From positions 372,001 through 436,000 of the forward strand of contig NC_013855.1 of assembly GCF_000010725.1 (NCBI RefSeq): a stretch of 64,000 nucleotides of DNA, read 5' to 3'. The notes under the pieces were generated by a model. It was not told the origin of the DNA, ran no database searches, and saw nothing but the letters and a program-made list of their open reading frames with translations. Below are positions 7,665-16,700 of the stretch, piece by piece; within the stretch, counting starts at the first letter, position 1; every line of letters starts with the position of its first letter. Source of the stretch: Azospirillum sp. B510. GTDB taxonomy: Bacteria > Pseudomonadota > Alphaproteobacteria > Azospirillales > Azospirillaceae. The translations under genes were made by a program, and so were the position numbers.

Positions 7665-8729
7665 TCAGAACACCCAGAGCTGTTCCGGCGGCAGACGCAG
7701 CCAGTGGGTGCCCGCCGCCAGGGGGCGGCCGAAGGCGCGCAGGGTCTGGTCGCCGCAGCGGAACACATGCTCCCATTGGCTGCCGAGATAGACCGAGGTC
7801 TCCAACTGGGCCGGGACGCGGTTGTCGCCGTCACCGTCGCCGGGGCCGTCCACCATCTCGACCTGTTCCAGGCGGATGACGCCGGTCGCCTCCTCCGACA
7901 CGCCCTTGCCGCCGCGATCCTTGCCCCACAGCGCGTGGCCGGACAGCTCGATGCGGGCGTAGCCGCCGCGCTTGTCCTGGACGCGGCTCCTCATCAGGTT
8001 GTTGACGCCCATGAATTCCGAGGCGAACAGGCTGACCGGCTCGGTGTAGAGCTGTTCGGGGGTGCCGGCCTGGACGATGCGGCCGCCGTCGAGCAGGACG
8101 ATGCGGTCGGCGATCGCCATCGCCTCGATCTGGTCATGGGTTACGAAGACGGCGGTCAGGTTCATCCGCTTGATCAGCGTGCGGATCCAGATTCGCGCCT
8201 CCTCCCGCAGCTTGGCGTCGAGGTTCGACAGCGGCTCGTCCAGCAGGATGACCGGCGGGTTGTAGACCAGCGCGCGGGCCAGCGCCACGCGCTGCTGCTG
8301 GCCGCCCGACATCTGGTGCGGATAGCGCTCGCCGAGATGGCCGAGCCCGACGCCGTCCAGCACCGCGGCGACGCGCTGCTGGAGGTCGGCCTTGGCCACG
8401 TTGCGCAGCCGCAGGCCGTAGGCGACATTCTCGAACACCGTCTTGTGCGGCCACAGCGCGTAGGACTGGAAGACCAGCCCAAGCCCGCGCTTTTCCGACG
8501 GCACGTTCAGGCCGGCGGCGGCGTCGAAGACCGGCTGGTCGCCGATGGAGATGACGCCCTTCTTCGGCTCCTCCAGCCCGGCGATGGAGCGCAGCAGCGT
8601 GGTCTTGCCGCTGCCCGACCGGCCGAGCAGGGCGACGATCTCGCCCTGGGCGAAGGTGGCGGTGATGCCCTTCAGGATCTCGTTGCTGCCGTAGGACAGG
8701 TGCAGGTCGTCGATGATGAGCTTAGCCAT
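7665..8729 (-). CDS. ABC transporter ATP-binding protein (FbpC/AfuC type)
   Basis: The 354-residue ATPase of an uptake ABC transporter. Walker A is GRSGSGKTTL, the signature is MSGGQQQRVALARAL, Walker B is VILLDEPLSNLD, and the switch His is in VTHDQIEAM. A C-terminal regulatory OB-fold region (about 240-354, TOBE type) follows. It overlaps the permease by 8 bases (start codon inside the end of that gene), the usual sign of translational coupling. It energises the double-length permease and the binding protein encoded upstream. Substrate is discussed under the binding protein. Confidence 0.93.
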   Translation of the reverse strand: MAKLIIDDLHLSYGSNEILKGITATFAQGEIVALLGRSGSGKTTLLRSIAGLEEPKKGVISIGDQPVFDAAAGLNVPSEKRGLGLVFQSYALWPHKTVFENVAYGLRLRNVAKADLQQRVAAVLDGVGLGHLGERYPHQMSGGQQQRVALARALVYNPPVILLDEPLSNLDAKLREEARIWIRTLIKRMNLTAVFVTHDQIEAMAIADRIVLLDGGRIVQAGTPEQLYTEPVSLFASEFMGVNNLMRSRVQDKRGGYARIELSGHALWGKDRGGKGVSEEATGVIRLEQVEMVDGPGDGDGDNRVPAQLETSVYLGSQWEHVFRCGDQTLRAFGRPLAAGTHWLRLPPEQLWVF

Positions 8730-10389
8730 GGGAGCGTTTCCCGAAGAGCGACATCAGCAGCAGGCCGCCGCCGATCATCGCGATATTGACGGTTGACAGC
8801 GCGGTGACGAGATCGACGGCGCCGGTTCCCCACAGCGAGACCAGCAGCGAGCCGATCACCTCGGTGCCGGGGGCGAGCAGATAGACGCCGGTGGAATATT
8901 CGCGCATGAAGGTGACGAAGATCAGCAGCCAGCTGGAGACCAGCCCGACCTTGATCAGCGGGATCGTCAGGTCGCGGGAGACGCGGCCGGGGCTGGCGCC
9001 GACGATGCGGCCGGCCTCCTCCAGCTCGGGACCGATCTGGAGCAGGGCGCCGCTGACCAGACGCATGCCGTAGGCGAGCCAGACCAGCGTGTAGGCGACC
9101 CAGATGGCGATCATGGTCTGGCGCAGCGGCGACAGGAAGGGCGTGAACAGGAATACCCAGAAGATCGCCAGACCGGCGACGAGGCCCGGCATGGCGCGCG
9201 GCAGCAGGACCAGATAATCCATCAGCCGGGTCCAGCCGGTCTGCCAGCGGTGGGCGGCGAGGTTCAGCATGGTGTAGACGCCGACCGACAGCGCCCCGCC
9301 GACCGAGGCGATCAGCAGCGTGTTGACGATGCCGCGGGTCAGGTTGGGGAATTCCATCAGCTCGCGGAAATGGGCGAGCGTCAGCACGTCCAGCAGGTTG
9401 ACGCCCTCGCCCCAGCTCGACACGAAGGCGCGCAGCACGAGGCCGCTCAGCGGCACCACCACGGTGAACAGCAGCCAGGCGGTGATCAGCGCCGCCGCCG
9501 GCCAGCGCCAGACCCCGATGGAGACCGGCTTCTGCGCCGCCGCCTTGCCCTTGACCGAGACATAGCGGTTGGCGGTGCGCAGCAGGAAGCGCTGCAATGC
9601 CACCAGCGGCAGGGCGATGCAGATGATCGCCACCACGACCACCGCCATCAGCTGGTAAGACGGCGTGCCCAGCTTGTTGGTCAGCTTGTAGAGGTAGGTC
9701 GCCAGCACCAGGATGCCTTCGGGGTCGCCCAGCACCAGCGGCAGGCCGAACAGCTCGAAGCCCAGGAAGAAGACCAACACCGCGGCATAGAGGATGTTCG
9801 GCATCACCATCGGCAGGCTGACGGTCAGCGCCGTGCGCAACGGGCCGGCGCCGGTCATCCTTGCCGCCTCCTCCACGTCGGAGCCCAGGCTGCGCAGGGC
9901 GGACGAGGTGTAGAGGAAGACGTGCGGGACGTGGGTCAGGCCGGCGATCACGATCAGCGTTGTCTTGGAATAGAGATACCAGGGGACGAAACCGAAGACG
10001 CCCTTGAACCACAGGGTGACGAAGCCCGCCGGGCCAAGGCTGACGACGAAGCCGAAGGCCAGCACCACCGACGATACGAACATCGGCACCAGGATCACCG
10101 GTTCGATCCAGCGGCGGCCCGGCAGGTCGGTGCGGGTCATCAGGAAGGCCAGCAGCGCGCCGACCGGCACGGCGATGGCGGTCATGCCGAAGGCGATGAC
10201 GGCCGAGTTGTAGAGGGCGTCGAAGAAATCCTCGTCGTCCAGCACGAACTCGTAGGCGTCGAGGGTGAAGGAGATCTTGGGCTGGAAGAACGGCCCGTCG
10301 AGGAAGCTCTGGTAGACGACCAGGCCGATCGGGGCCAGCACGGCGATCGCCATGGCGACGATCACCGCGATGCGCGTCGCGCGGTTCAT
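8722..10389 (-). CDS. ABC transporter permease, fused double-domain (FbpB/AfuB type)
   Basis: A 555-residue inner-membrane permease made of two fused BPD_transp_1 units, giving about 12 membrane segments. The EAA loops that contact the ATPase are seen twice: DVEEAARMTGAGPLRTALTV at about residues 165-185 and ELEEAGRIVGASPGRVSRDL at about 450-470. Fusion of both permease halves is normal for the ferric/AfuB family. The ATG at 10389 was chosen because AAGGAA lies 7 bases upstream and it places the first helix at the N terminus; upstream in-frame codons run through the repeat element. Confidence 0.93.
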   Translation of the reverse strand: MNRATRIAVIVAMAIAVLAPIGLVVYQSFLDGPFFQPKISFTLDAYEFVLDDEDFFDALYNSAVIAFGMTAIAVPVGALLAFLMTRTDLPGRRWIEPVILVPMFVSSVVLAFGFVVSLGPAGFVTLWFKGVFGFVPWYLYSKTTLIVIAGLTHVPHVFLYTSSALRSLGSDVEEAARMTGAGPLRTALTVSLPMVMPNILYAAVLVFFLGFELFGLPLVLGDPEGILVLATYLYKLTNKLGTPSYQLMAVVVVAIICIALPLVALQRFLLRTANRYVSVKGKAAAQKPVSIGVWRWPAAALITAWLLFTVVVPLSGLVLRAFVSSWGEGVNLLDVLTLAHFRELMEFPNLTRGIVNTLLIASVGGALSVGVYTMLNLAAHRWQTGWTRLMDYLVLLPRAMPGLVAGLAIFWVFLFTPFLSPLRQTMIAIWVAYTLVWLAYGMRLVSGALLQIGPELEEAGRIVGASPGRVSRDLTIPLIKVGLVSSWLLIFVTFMREYSTGVYLLAPGTEVIGSLLVSLWGTGAVDLVTALSTVNIAMIGGGLLLMSLFGKRSHG

Positions 10390-10427
10390 GGGGGGATTCC
10401 TTGATTCGGCGGCTTCGGCGCTAAAGG

Positions 10428-10562
10428 CCCTCTCCCGTCCCGGGAGAGGGAGGGGGCCCCACGCCATTGGCGTGGGGAGGGTGAGGGGGATTCCAAGGAT
10501 CCCGAACCGCACGGCTTCGTGCCTCACCCCTCACCCTTCCCTCTCCCGGGGCGGGAGAGGGA
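10428..10562. repeat. REP-like palindromic element between binding protein and permease genes
   Basis: Two arms, CCCTCTCCCGTCCCGGGAGAGGG (described here by its ends at 10428-10450) and a near copy with GGGG in the middle at 10538-10562, flank a middle part with its own small stem (CCACGCCATTGGCGTGG) and complementary segments (GGTGAGGGGG against CCTCACCCCTCACC). The whole can fold into one long cruciform. It lies in the 185-base space between the first and second gene of the operon, a place where REP-type elements often tune mRNA stability and stoichiometry. Confidence 0.7.
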
Positions 10563-10574
10563 GGTGGACGGCTA

Positions 10575-11678
10575 TCACTTCCCTTGCAGGGCCTTCTGCC
10601 AATCCTTCAGGAACTTCAGGCGCTTGACCTGATCGAGATAGGTCAGCAGCTCCGGGCCGACATGGATCGGGCGCAGCGTGCCGTCGGGCGTGCCTGCGGT
10701 CGGGTTGGCGCTCGCCAGATCGGTGCGGATCGACCCCATGTAGCGCGCCTGCATCGCCTGCTGGCCCGGCTTGGACAGCAGATAATCGAGGAACAGCTTG
10801 GCGGCGTTCGGATGCTTGGCGCCCTTCGGGATGAAGGCGATGCGCGACATCACGATGGTGTAGTCGGACGGCAGCACGATGCCCAGCGACTCCGGATCCT
10901 TGTGCTGGCGCTCATAGACGTAGGAGCCGATCATGTTGTAGCCGATGGTGTGCTCGCCCGAGGTCAGCCGCTCGATCATCGCGCCCGACGAGGTGTAGAG
11001 CTTCACCCCGGTCTGGCCCATCGCCTTCACCAGATCCCAGGTGTTCTTGTTCGCCTGGACATCCTGGGTGATGTAGAGGAACCCGACGCCGCTGCGCTCC
11101 GGATCATAGGAGGTGACCTTGCCCTTGTAGGCGTCCGGCTTCTCAGCAAGCAGCTTGGCGAGGTCGGCATGGGTCTTCGGCACGTCGGCGGCGGGGACCA
11201 CGCGCTTGTTGTAGGCGAAGACGATCGGCTCGGCGGTGGTGCCGAACGCCTCGTTCTTCCAGTTGGCCCAGTCCGGGATGTTCTTCGATTCCGGCGAGCC
11301 GTAGGACTGGGCATAGCCGTCATTGACCAGCTTCATCTGCAGGTCCATCGCCGACGACCACATCAGGTCGGTGGTGCCGGTGTTGGCCGCCGCCTCGCTG
11401 ATGAAGCGGTTGTACATCTCGGTGGAGTTCTGGTCGGCGTATTCCAGCTTGATCTTGGGATAGAGCGCCTCGAACCCCTTCAGGAGTTCCGACACGGCGG
11501 CCGCGTCGGTGGCGGAATAGATGCTGAGCGCGCCTTCCTGGTTCGCCGCCTCGATGATCTTGGCATAGGCGGGGTCGTAGCCGGCGGGGACGGACTGCGC
11601 CTGGGCGGTGCCGGCGGTGAAGGCCGGAACCGTGATCGTCAGGGCGGTCGCGACCAGAAGGGCCAATTTGGTGCGCAT
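10575..11678 (-). CDS. ABC transporter periplasmic binding protein (AfuA/FbpA family)
   Basis: A 367-residue exported solute-binding protein. The signal peptide covers about residues 1-27 (basic MRTK, hydrophobic core, cleavage near AQAQS). The mature start EGALSIYSATDAAAVSELL is typical of the COG1840 family, whose members bind ferric iron, hexose phosphates, phosphonates or similar anions. The adjacent-tyrosine pair of classical ferric-binding FbpA is not apparent; the corresponding part reads NMIGSYVYERQ, so iron should not be assumed. Head of the operon; divergent from a TctDE-like two-component system, which favours an organic acid or phosphate ester as ligand. That is inference. Confidence 0.88.
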   Translation of the reverse strand: MRTKLALLVATALTITVPAFTAGTAQAQSVPAGYDPAYAKIIEAANQEGALSIYSATDAAAVSELLKGFEALYPKIKLEYADQNSTEMYNRFISEAAANTGTTDLMWSSAMDLQMKLVNDGYAQSYGSPESKNIPDWANWKNEAFGTTAEPIVFAYNKRVVPAADVPKTHADLAKLLAEKPDAYKGKVTSYDPERSGVGFLYITQDVQANKNTWDLVKAMGQTGVKLYTSSGAMIERLTSGEHTIGYNMIGSYVYERQHKDPESLGIVLPSDYTIVMSRIAFIPKGAKHPNAAKLFLDYLLSKPGQQAMQARYMGSIRTDLASANPTAGTPDGTLRPIHVGPELLTYLDQVKRLKFLKDWQKALQGK

Positions 11679-11771
11679 CTCTTCCTCTCCTGCGGTTGGT
11701 CGCCACGGCGCCGTTGCGGGCCGTGTTGGTTGGGCTTACAAGCGACTTTGGCGCGACTATAGGCAATCAAC

Positions 11772-11790
11772 CTGTCGCCAATCTGTCGCG
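11772..11790 (+). promoter_or_regulatory. 11-bp direct repeat, candidate OmpR-family binding site
   Basis: CTGTCGC occurs at 11772-11778 and 11783-11789, exactly one helical turn apart, in the 182-base space between the binding protein (minus) and the response regulator (plus). OmpR/PhoB-type regulators typically bind tandem repeats with 11-base spacing, so the neighbouring regulator could act here on both genes. Confidence 0.4.
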
Positions 11791-11860
11791 GGTCAAAATT
11801 GTTTGTGAAACGGAACAGGCGCAATCGGATGATGGCCCGCTCGGACGATAGGTATGGCCC

Positions 11861-12526
11861 GTGCGCATCCTGATCGTCGAGGATGACGCGGCCCTGGCGC
11901 GCGGCGTGACCGGGGCGCTGAAACTCGCCGGCTATGCGGTCGACCATGTCGCGTCGGGCGAGGAGGCGGTGCGGCTGGAGCGGGCGGAGCCCTATGGGCT
12001 GGTGGTGCTGGATCTGGGCCTGCCCGACCTGTCGGGGTTCGAGGTGCTGACGCTGATCCGCCGCCGCGGCTCCACCGTCCCGGTGATGATCCTGACCGCG
12101 CGCGAGGCGGTGGCCGACCGGGTCAAGGGGCTTGACCTTGGCGCCGACGATTATCTGCTGAAGCCCTTCGACCCGGCGGAGTTCGAGGCGCGGGTGCGGG
12201 CGCTGATGCGCCGTGGCCAGGGCACGCCCATACCGGAGCTGGCCTGCGGCCCCCTGCGCTATGACCGCTCCACCGCGACGGTGACGCTGAACGGCCGGGT
12301 GCTGGATCTGCGCAAGCGCGAGTTGGCGGTGCTGGAGGGGCTGATCACGCGGGCCGGCAAGGTGGTGCCGAAGGACCGGCTGGCCGGCGAGGTCTTCGGC
12401 TTTGACGAGCCGGTGGCTCCCAACGCCATCGAACTGTATGTCGCCAGGCTGCGCAAGAAGCTGGAGCCCGACGGGCCGCAGATCCGCACCATCCGCGGAT
12501 TGGGCTATCTGATGGAAAATGCCTGA
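11861..12526 (+). CDS. OmpR/TctD-family response regulator
   Basis: A 221-residue regulator with an N-terminal receiver (ILIVEDDAALARG; phospho-Asp in LVVLDLGLPD; Lys in YLLKPFDP) and a C-terminal winged helix (ALEU...: LDLRKRELAVLEGLI, then NAIELYVARLRKKLEPDG and IRTIRGLGYL). Start is GTG. The stop overlaps the kinase start by one base (TGATG), so the pair is cotranscribed. The divergent ABC uptake operon is its most likely target, as with TctD and tricarboxylate transport. Confidence 0.92.
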   Translation: MRILIVEDDAALARGVTGALKLAGYAVDHVASGEEAVRLERAEPYGLVVLDLGLPDLSGFEVLTLIRRRGSTVPVMILTAREAVADRVKGLDLGADDYLLKPFDPAEFEARVRALMRRGQGTPIPELACGPLRYDRSTATVTLNGRVLDLRKRELAVLEGLITRAGKVVPKDRLAGEVFGFDEPVAPNAIELYVARLRKKLEPDGPQIRTIRGLGYLMENA

Positions 12527-14052
12527 TGGCCGCAGTCCCGGCGGGTCGGAAGCAGGGGGGACGGGACCGGGTGCCGTCGCTGCGGCGCCGGCTGCTGGTC
12601 CGGCTGCTGGTGCCGCTGGGAGCGCTGGCGGTGGGGCTGGGCGTCGGCGGGGCGGCGCTGATCGATGGCTTCGTCCAGTCCACCCATGACCGGCTGCTTG
12701 CCGGCTCGACGCTGGCCATCGCCGAAAGGCTGGCGGTGGACGACGACAATGGCGAGGTGACGGTCGATCTGCCCGCCGTCGCCTTCGGCATGCTGGAGAG
12801 CCAGGCGCGCGACAACATCTATTACAACGTCGCTCATGAGGGTGGGGTGATCACCGGTTATCTCGATCTGCCGCTGCCCGACATCTCGGCGATGCCGACC
12901 AACGTCACGCTGTTCCGCGACGCCACCTATCACGGTCATCCGGTGCGGGTGGCGGCACAGGCTCGCCGGCTCTATGGCGTGGCGCAGCCGGTGCTGGTCC
13001 AGGTGGCGGAAACGACCGAGGGGCGGCGGGCGCAAGTGGTTCATCTGTTCTTGTGGCTGGCCCTGCTGGAGGTGGCGCTGGTCGGCGGCAGCGGGGTGTT
13101 GGTGTGGGGGGCGGTCGGGCGCGGGCTGGCGCCGCTCGGCCGGCTGCGCCGGGTGATCGACAGCCGGTCGGCCCGTGGGATGACGGGAGGTGCTCCGGCG
13201 CTGGTGCCGCTGCCGCTGGCCGTCGTGCCGGTGGAGGTGCTGCCGCTGGTGATCGCCATCAACGGGCTGCTGGCGCGGCTCGACCAATCCATCGGCACCA
13301 TGCGCCGCTTCACCGCCGACGCCTCGCACCAGCTGCGCACGCCGCTGGCGGTGTTGCGCACCCATCTGGCCCTGCTGCGCCGCTACGGCACCGACAGCGC
13401 CGAGGGGCGGGCGGCGCTGGACGATGTCGAGGGGGCGGTCAAGCGGCTTGAGCGGCTGCTGGTCCAACTGCTGGCGCTGGCACGGGCCGACGAGGATCCG
13501 CCGGCCATGCCGTCCACCGCCGAGGTGACCGACCTGCCGCAGGTGGCGATGGAGGTGGCCGCCGAACAGGTTCCGGCGGCGCTGGCCCAGGATGTCGAGG
13601 TGCGGTTCGAGGGCGGGTTCGAGGGCGGGAGGGACGGCGCGATTGGCCCACGGGTCGCCGGAAACCCGGTTCTGGTCGGCGAACTGCTGGGCAACCTGCT
13701 GGACAACGCCATCCGTTACAACCGGCCGGGCGGCATGGTGACCGTGCGGGTCGGGACCGGGACCGGGGCCGGGCCGGTGATGGAGGTCGAGGATGACGGT
13801 CCCGGTATTCCCGAGGCTGAGCGGGAGCGGGTGTTCGAGCGCTTCTATCGGTTGGACCGTCCGGGTGAGCCGCCGCGCACCGGAAGCGGACTTGGGCTCG
13901 CCATCGTCCGGGCGCTCGCCGACCGGCTGGGAGCGTCGGTGCGGCTCGATGCCGGACCGGATGGCCGGGGGCTGAAGGTGACGGTGACGCTGCGTCCGGC
14001 CGAAGCCGCTGCCGCTTCAGTGGGGTCGGCGGCGGAGAGCCGGGGTGTGTGA
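12526..14052 (+). CDS. TctE-like sensor histidine kinase
   Basis: A 508-residue inner-membrane kinase. Membrane segments lie at about 24-46 and 173-195, enclosing a periplasmic 2CSK_N-type sensor of about 125 residues (NIYYNVAHEGGVITGY, YGVAQPVLVQVAET). After a HAMP-like linker come HisKA (phospho-His in TADASHQLRTPLAVLR) and HATPase (NLLDNAIRYN, DDGPGIPE, GSGLGLAIV). The architecture and sensor type match TctE/QseC-like kinases that work with a TctD-like partner, encoded just upstream with one-base overlap. The gene is followed by about 300 bases without a clear gene. Confidence 0.9.
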   Translation: MAAVPAGRKQGGRDRVPSLRRRLLVRLLVPLGALAVGLGVGGAALIDGFVQSTHDRLLAGSTLAIAERLAVDDDNGEVTVDLPAVAFGMLESQARDNIYYNVAHEGGVITGYLDLPLPDISAMPTNVTLFRDATYHGHPVRVAAQARRLYGVAQPVLVQVAETTEGRRAQVVHLFLWLALLEVALVGGSGVLVWGAVGRGLAPLGRLRRVIDSRSARGMTGGAPALVPLPLAVVPVEVLPLVIAINGLLARLDQSIGTMRRFTADASHQLRTPLAVLRTHLALLRRYGTDSAEGRAALDDVEGAVKRLERLLVQLLALARADEDPPAMPSTAEVTDLPQVAMEVAAEQVPAALAQDVEVRFEGGFEGGRDGAIGPRVAGNPVLVGELLGNLLDNAIRYNRPGGMVTVRVGTGTGAGPVMEVEDDGPGIPEAERERVFERFYRLDRPGEPPRTGSGLGLAIVRALADRLGASVRLDAGPDGRGLKVTVTLRPAEAAAASVGSAAESRGV

Positions 14053-14369
14053 CAACCGTCCGGCCCGTCTCCGCGGGCACTCCACCGTCGATATGACAAT
14101 TTCGTTAACCAGAGCTGCGCGGATGCTCCGCCGGCTTCCGTTGCCAGTTCGCACTTGCGAGACTATTTGACGCATCCGCACAGCCAGTGCCGGCAGGATG
14201 CTGAAGGATCGACAATCCGCGCGGCGGATCATTAATTCCCCTTCATCCTGGAATGGCTGATGGAAGAAAGAAGCGGCTCCCGCCATCTAACGCAGGGGAC
14301 CGCGGAAAAAGGGTCTGGCCGCCGGCAAAGCCGGGCGGTCGCAAGAGGTCAGGGAAAGGGTCAGTCATC
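14053..14369. other. Intergenic region of about 315 bases
   Basis: No gene with convincing coding signs was found here. The stretch is less GC-rich than its surroundings near 14090-14110 and 14225-14240 and probably carries the promoter of the small gene that follows. No palindrome stands out. Confidence 0.4.
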
Positions 14370-14516
14370 ATGCTCTGCAACATCGTCACCGTCGCTTCGC
14401 TGGGCATCCTTCTGCTGTCGGGCATCGGCTTCAGCGTCGCCAAGCCGCCGAAGCAGGATCGTCACCATCAAACCGACATGCCGCGCCGCATGGTGGATGA
14501 GAACATCATGGGGTGA
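14370..14516 (+). CDS. Small membrane or secreted peptide, hypothetical
   Basis: A 48-residue open frame: a hydrophobic N-terminal helix (NIVTVASLGILLLSGIGFSV, about residues 4-23) then a short polar tail rich in Lys, His and Asp, ending in VDENIMG. It could be a membrane-anchored peptide or a signal-bearing small protein. A purine-rich stretch (GGGAAAGGG) lies about 11 bases before the ATG. An upstream ATG at 14253 would add 39 basic residues and looks less likely. Not recognised. Confidence 0.4.
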   Translation: MLCNIVTVASLGILLLSGIGFSVAKPPKQDRHHQTDMPRRMVDENIMG

Positions 14517-14531
14517 CCCGTCACCCCTGAG

Positions 14532-15050
14532 GTGAAGCGTACCGCTTCCTCCGGGGGCGGGAGTGTTTGTTTGTCACCGTCTCCGGATTTGGGGGGCGGA
14601 TGTGGCGCCACCCGGCGGACTTGCCTGTTGCCAGGCCGCCATTTTCCGTCGCCGGACGGACCAGCCGATGCCGGGCATCGCGGCGCAGCCGGCCGGCGCG
14701 CCGATGGTTGCGGAGGATCGACATTCTCCAATGGCGGTCGCGGTCCCATTTGCGTGGAGGACCCCGACCATCCGGGACAGACCCGCCTTGGGCCGTCGGG
14801 CCGGCATTTCTGCAAGCGTTGCGGCACGGCGCTGTGGGCGGAGGATCCGGCCTGGCCGGAACTGGTCCATCCCTTCGCCTCGGCCATCGACACGCCGCTG
14901 CCCACCCCGCCGGAACGGGTCCATATCATGCTGGACTTCAAGGCGCCGTGGGTCGAGGTGCCGAGCGGCCCGAACGATGTCCATTTCGCCCGCTATCCGG
15001 ACGAATCGCTGGAGGCTTGGCACCGTCGGCACGGGCTGCTCGACCGCTAG
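14532..15050 (+). pseudogene. Decayed GFA-family (glutathione-dependent formaldehyde-activating-like) gene
   Basis: The second half (14796-15050) reads as a good GFA family C terminus: RHFCKRCGTALWAEDPAWPE contains the second zinc CxxC pair, followed by LVHPFASAIDTPLPTPPERV and a WHRRHGLL end typical of one GFA subgroup. The first half does not hold the expected N-terminal CxC and CHCxxC zinc ligands in any frame; only a vestige like GGGCGATRR is seen. Frameshifts or small deletions in the first 260 bases are the likely cause. A protein lacking half of its structural zinc sites is not expected to work. Confidence 0.55.
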
Positions 15051-15233
15051 GCCATGGTCCCGATGAGTCCGGCGACGGCCTGACCGGTCAACCGACTGAT
15101 TTCGGACGCCGATTTTCGCCATCGGCTTTATGGGAGGGTTGCCAACTGGCGGCTTGACGGGACGGCGCTTGCTCGTGCCATCGTCACGCCTCGCCCGGCC
15201 GAGGATGGCCGGCCGCCGAGGAGATCCCTTTTG

Positions 15234-16691
15234 ATGAACGCCTTGCGGCGTCTGTTCGCCCCTGTCCTTCTTCTTGCGCTGCTGGCGACCCTGGTCGCCG
15301 CGAAGCCGTGGTTGCACGGCCATCTGGAACCCTTCGTCGGCCCGATGCTGAGCGGCGCCTTCGACATCGCCGTCGCTTCGGCCGCCTGGCTGGTCGCCGC
15401 CTGGGCCGGGGCCGGGCTGATCGCCCTGCTGGCGGCCGGCAAGGGCGGCCTCAATCCGGACGGCACGCCCCGGCCGCCGCGCATCCCGCGGCTGCTGGCC
15501 GATCTGCTGCGCTTCTTCGTCTATGGCGCCGCGGTGCTGGCGATCCTCGCCTTCGTCTTCGAGCAGCCGGTGACCGGGCTGCTGGCGACCTCCGGCGTCG
15601 CCATCGCCGTTCTGGGCTTCGCGCTGCGCAACATGATCGCCGACATCTTCGCCGGCATCGCGTTGAACATCGAAAATCCCTACCGGCTGGGGGATTGGCT
15701 GGAACTGTCGCCCGGTGTGACGGGGCGGGTGGACGAGATCAACTGGCGTGCCACCCGGCTGATCGCCAGCGACGGCACCGCCATCGTCGTGCCGAACGGC
15801 ATCGTCGCCGGCAGCCGTTTCGTCAATTACAGCCGCCCCAACCCGGCGTTCCGCAGCGGCGTGCCGATCCTGCTCGACCAGGAGGTGCCGGTGGAGCGGG
15901 CGAAGCGCATCCTGCTGTCGGCGATGCTGTGCGCCGACGGCGTGCTGTCCAACCCGCGGCCGGACGTGCTGGTGGATGCGGTGACGCCCAACGGCATCTC
16001 CTATCTGGCGCGTTTCTGGACCGACGACGGCGCCCGGCTGTCACAGGTGCGCGACGCCGTGTTGACGGCGGCGCTGGCCAATCTCGGCCGCGCCGGGATC
16101 GAACCGGCCAGCCCCAAGCAGGACATCCGCCGGCGCCAGCCGGTCCTACATGACACCGAGAGGCTGCGGCGCGGCCTGTTGCGCCGGCCGGAGATGTTCG
16201 ACGCCTTCGACGACGAGGAGGTCGAGGCCCTGGCCCAGGCGATGCATCGGGTGGACATCCCCGCCGGTGGTGCGGCCGTCCGTGAGGGCGATGCCGGCGA
16301 CTCGCTGTTCGTCATCGCCGAGGGCGTGTTCGATGTCGAGGTCTCCGTTTCCGCGGCGGATGGCGCCGATGGCGGCTTCCGGACCGGACCGATGCATGTG
16401 ACCCGGCTCCGGCCGGGCGACCTGTTCGGCGAGATGTCGCTGCTGACCGGCCAGCCGCGCAGCGCCTCCGTCATCGCCTGTACCGATGCCGTGGTGTTCG
16501 AACTGGCCCGCAGCCATCTCGACCCCATCCTGCGCCGTCGTCCCGAACTGGCCGAAAAGCTGGCGGAGCTGATGGCCGAACGCCAGACCCGCAATGCCGC
16601 CCAGCGCCACCGCCAGCAAGGGGCGGCCCCGCCGGCGCCGGTTGAATCGCAGGCGCTGTTGGCGCGGCTGCGCGGCTTCTTCGGGCTTTAG
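15234..16691 (+). CDS. MscS-family channel with C-terminal cyclic-nucleotide-binding domain
   Basis: A 485-residue membrane protein. Hydrophobic helices lie at about 7-24, 42-68 and 88-110, then the MscS pore helix and beta domain: GVAIAVLGFALRNMIADIFA and ENPYRLGDWLELSPGVTGRV, with the IVVPNG motif. From about residue 325 to 460 there is a CAP-type cyclic-nucleotide-binding domain (VREGDAGDSLFVIAEG; RLRPGDLFGEMSLLTGQPRS, where the phosphate-binding cassette FGEMSLLTGQPRSA includes the key Glu and Arg). Such fusions are described as bCNG channels. The ATG at 15234 follows a TTG and has GAGGAGA upstream. Confidence 0.92.
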   Translation: MNALRRLFAPVLLLALLATLVAAKPWLHGHLEPFVGPMLSGAFDIAVASAAWLVAAWAGAGLIALLAAGKGGLNPDGTPRPPRIPRLLADLLRFFVYGAAVLAILAFVFEQPVTGLLATSGVAIAVLGFALRNMIADIFAGIALNIENPYRLGDWLELSPGVTGRVDEINWRATRLIASDGTAIVVPNGIVAGSRFVNYSRPNPAFRSGVPILLDQEVPVERAKRILLSAMLCADGVLSNPRPDVLVDAVTPNGISYLARFWTDDGARLSQVRDAVLTAALANLGRAGIEPASPKQDIRRRQPVLHDTERLRRGLLRRPEMFDAFDDEEVEALAQAMHRVDIPAGGAAVREGDAGDSLFVIAEGVFDVEVSVSAADGADGGFRTGPMHVTRLRPGDLFGEMSLLTGQPRSASVIACTDAVVFELARSHLDPILRRRPELAEKLAELMAERQTRNAAQRHRQQGAAPPAPVESQALLARLRGFFGL

Positions 16692-16700
16692 GAAGCGTGT

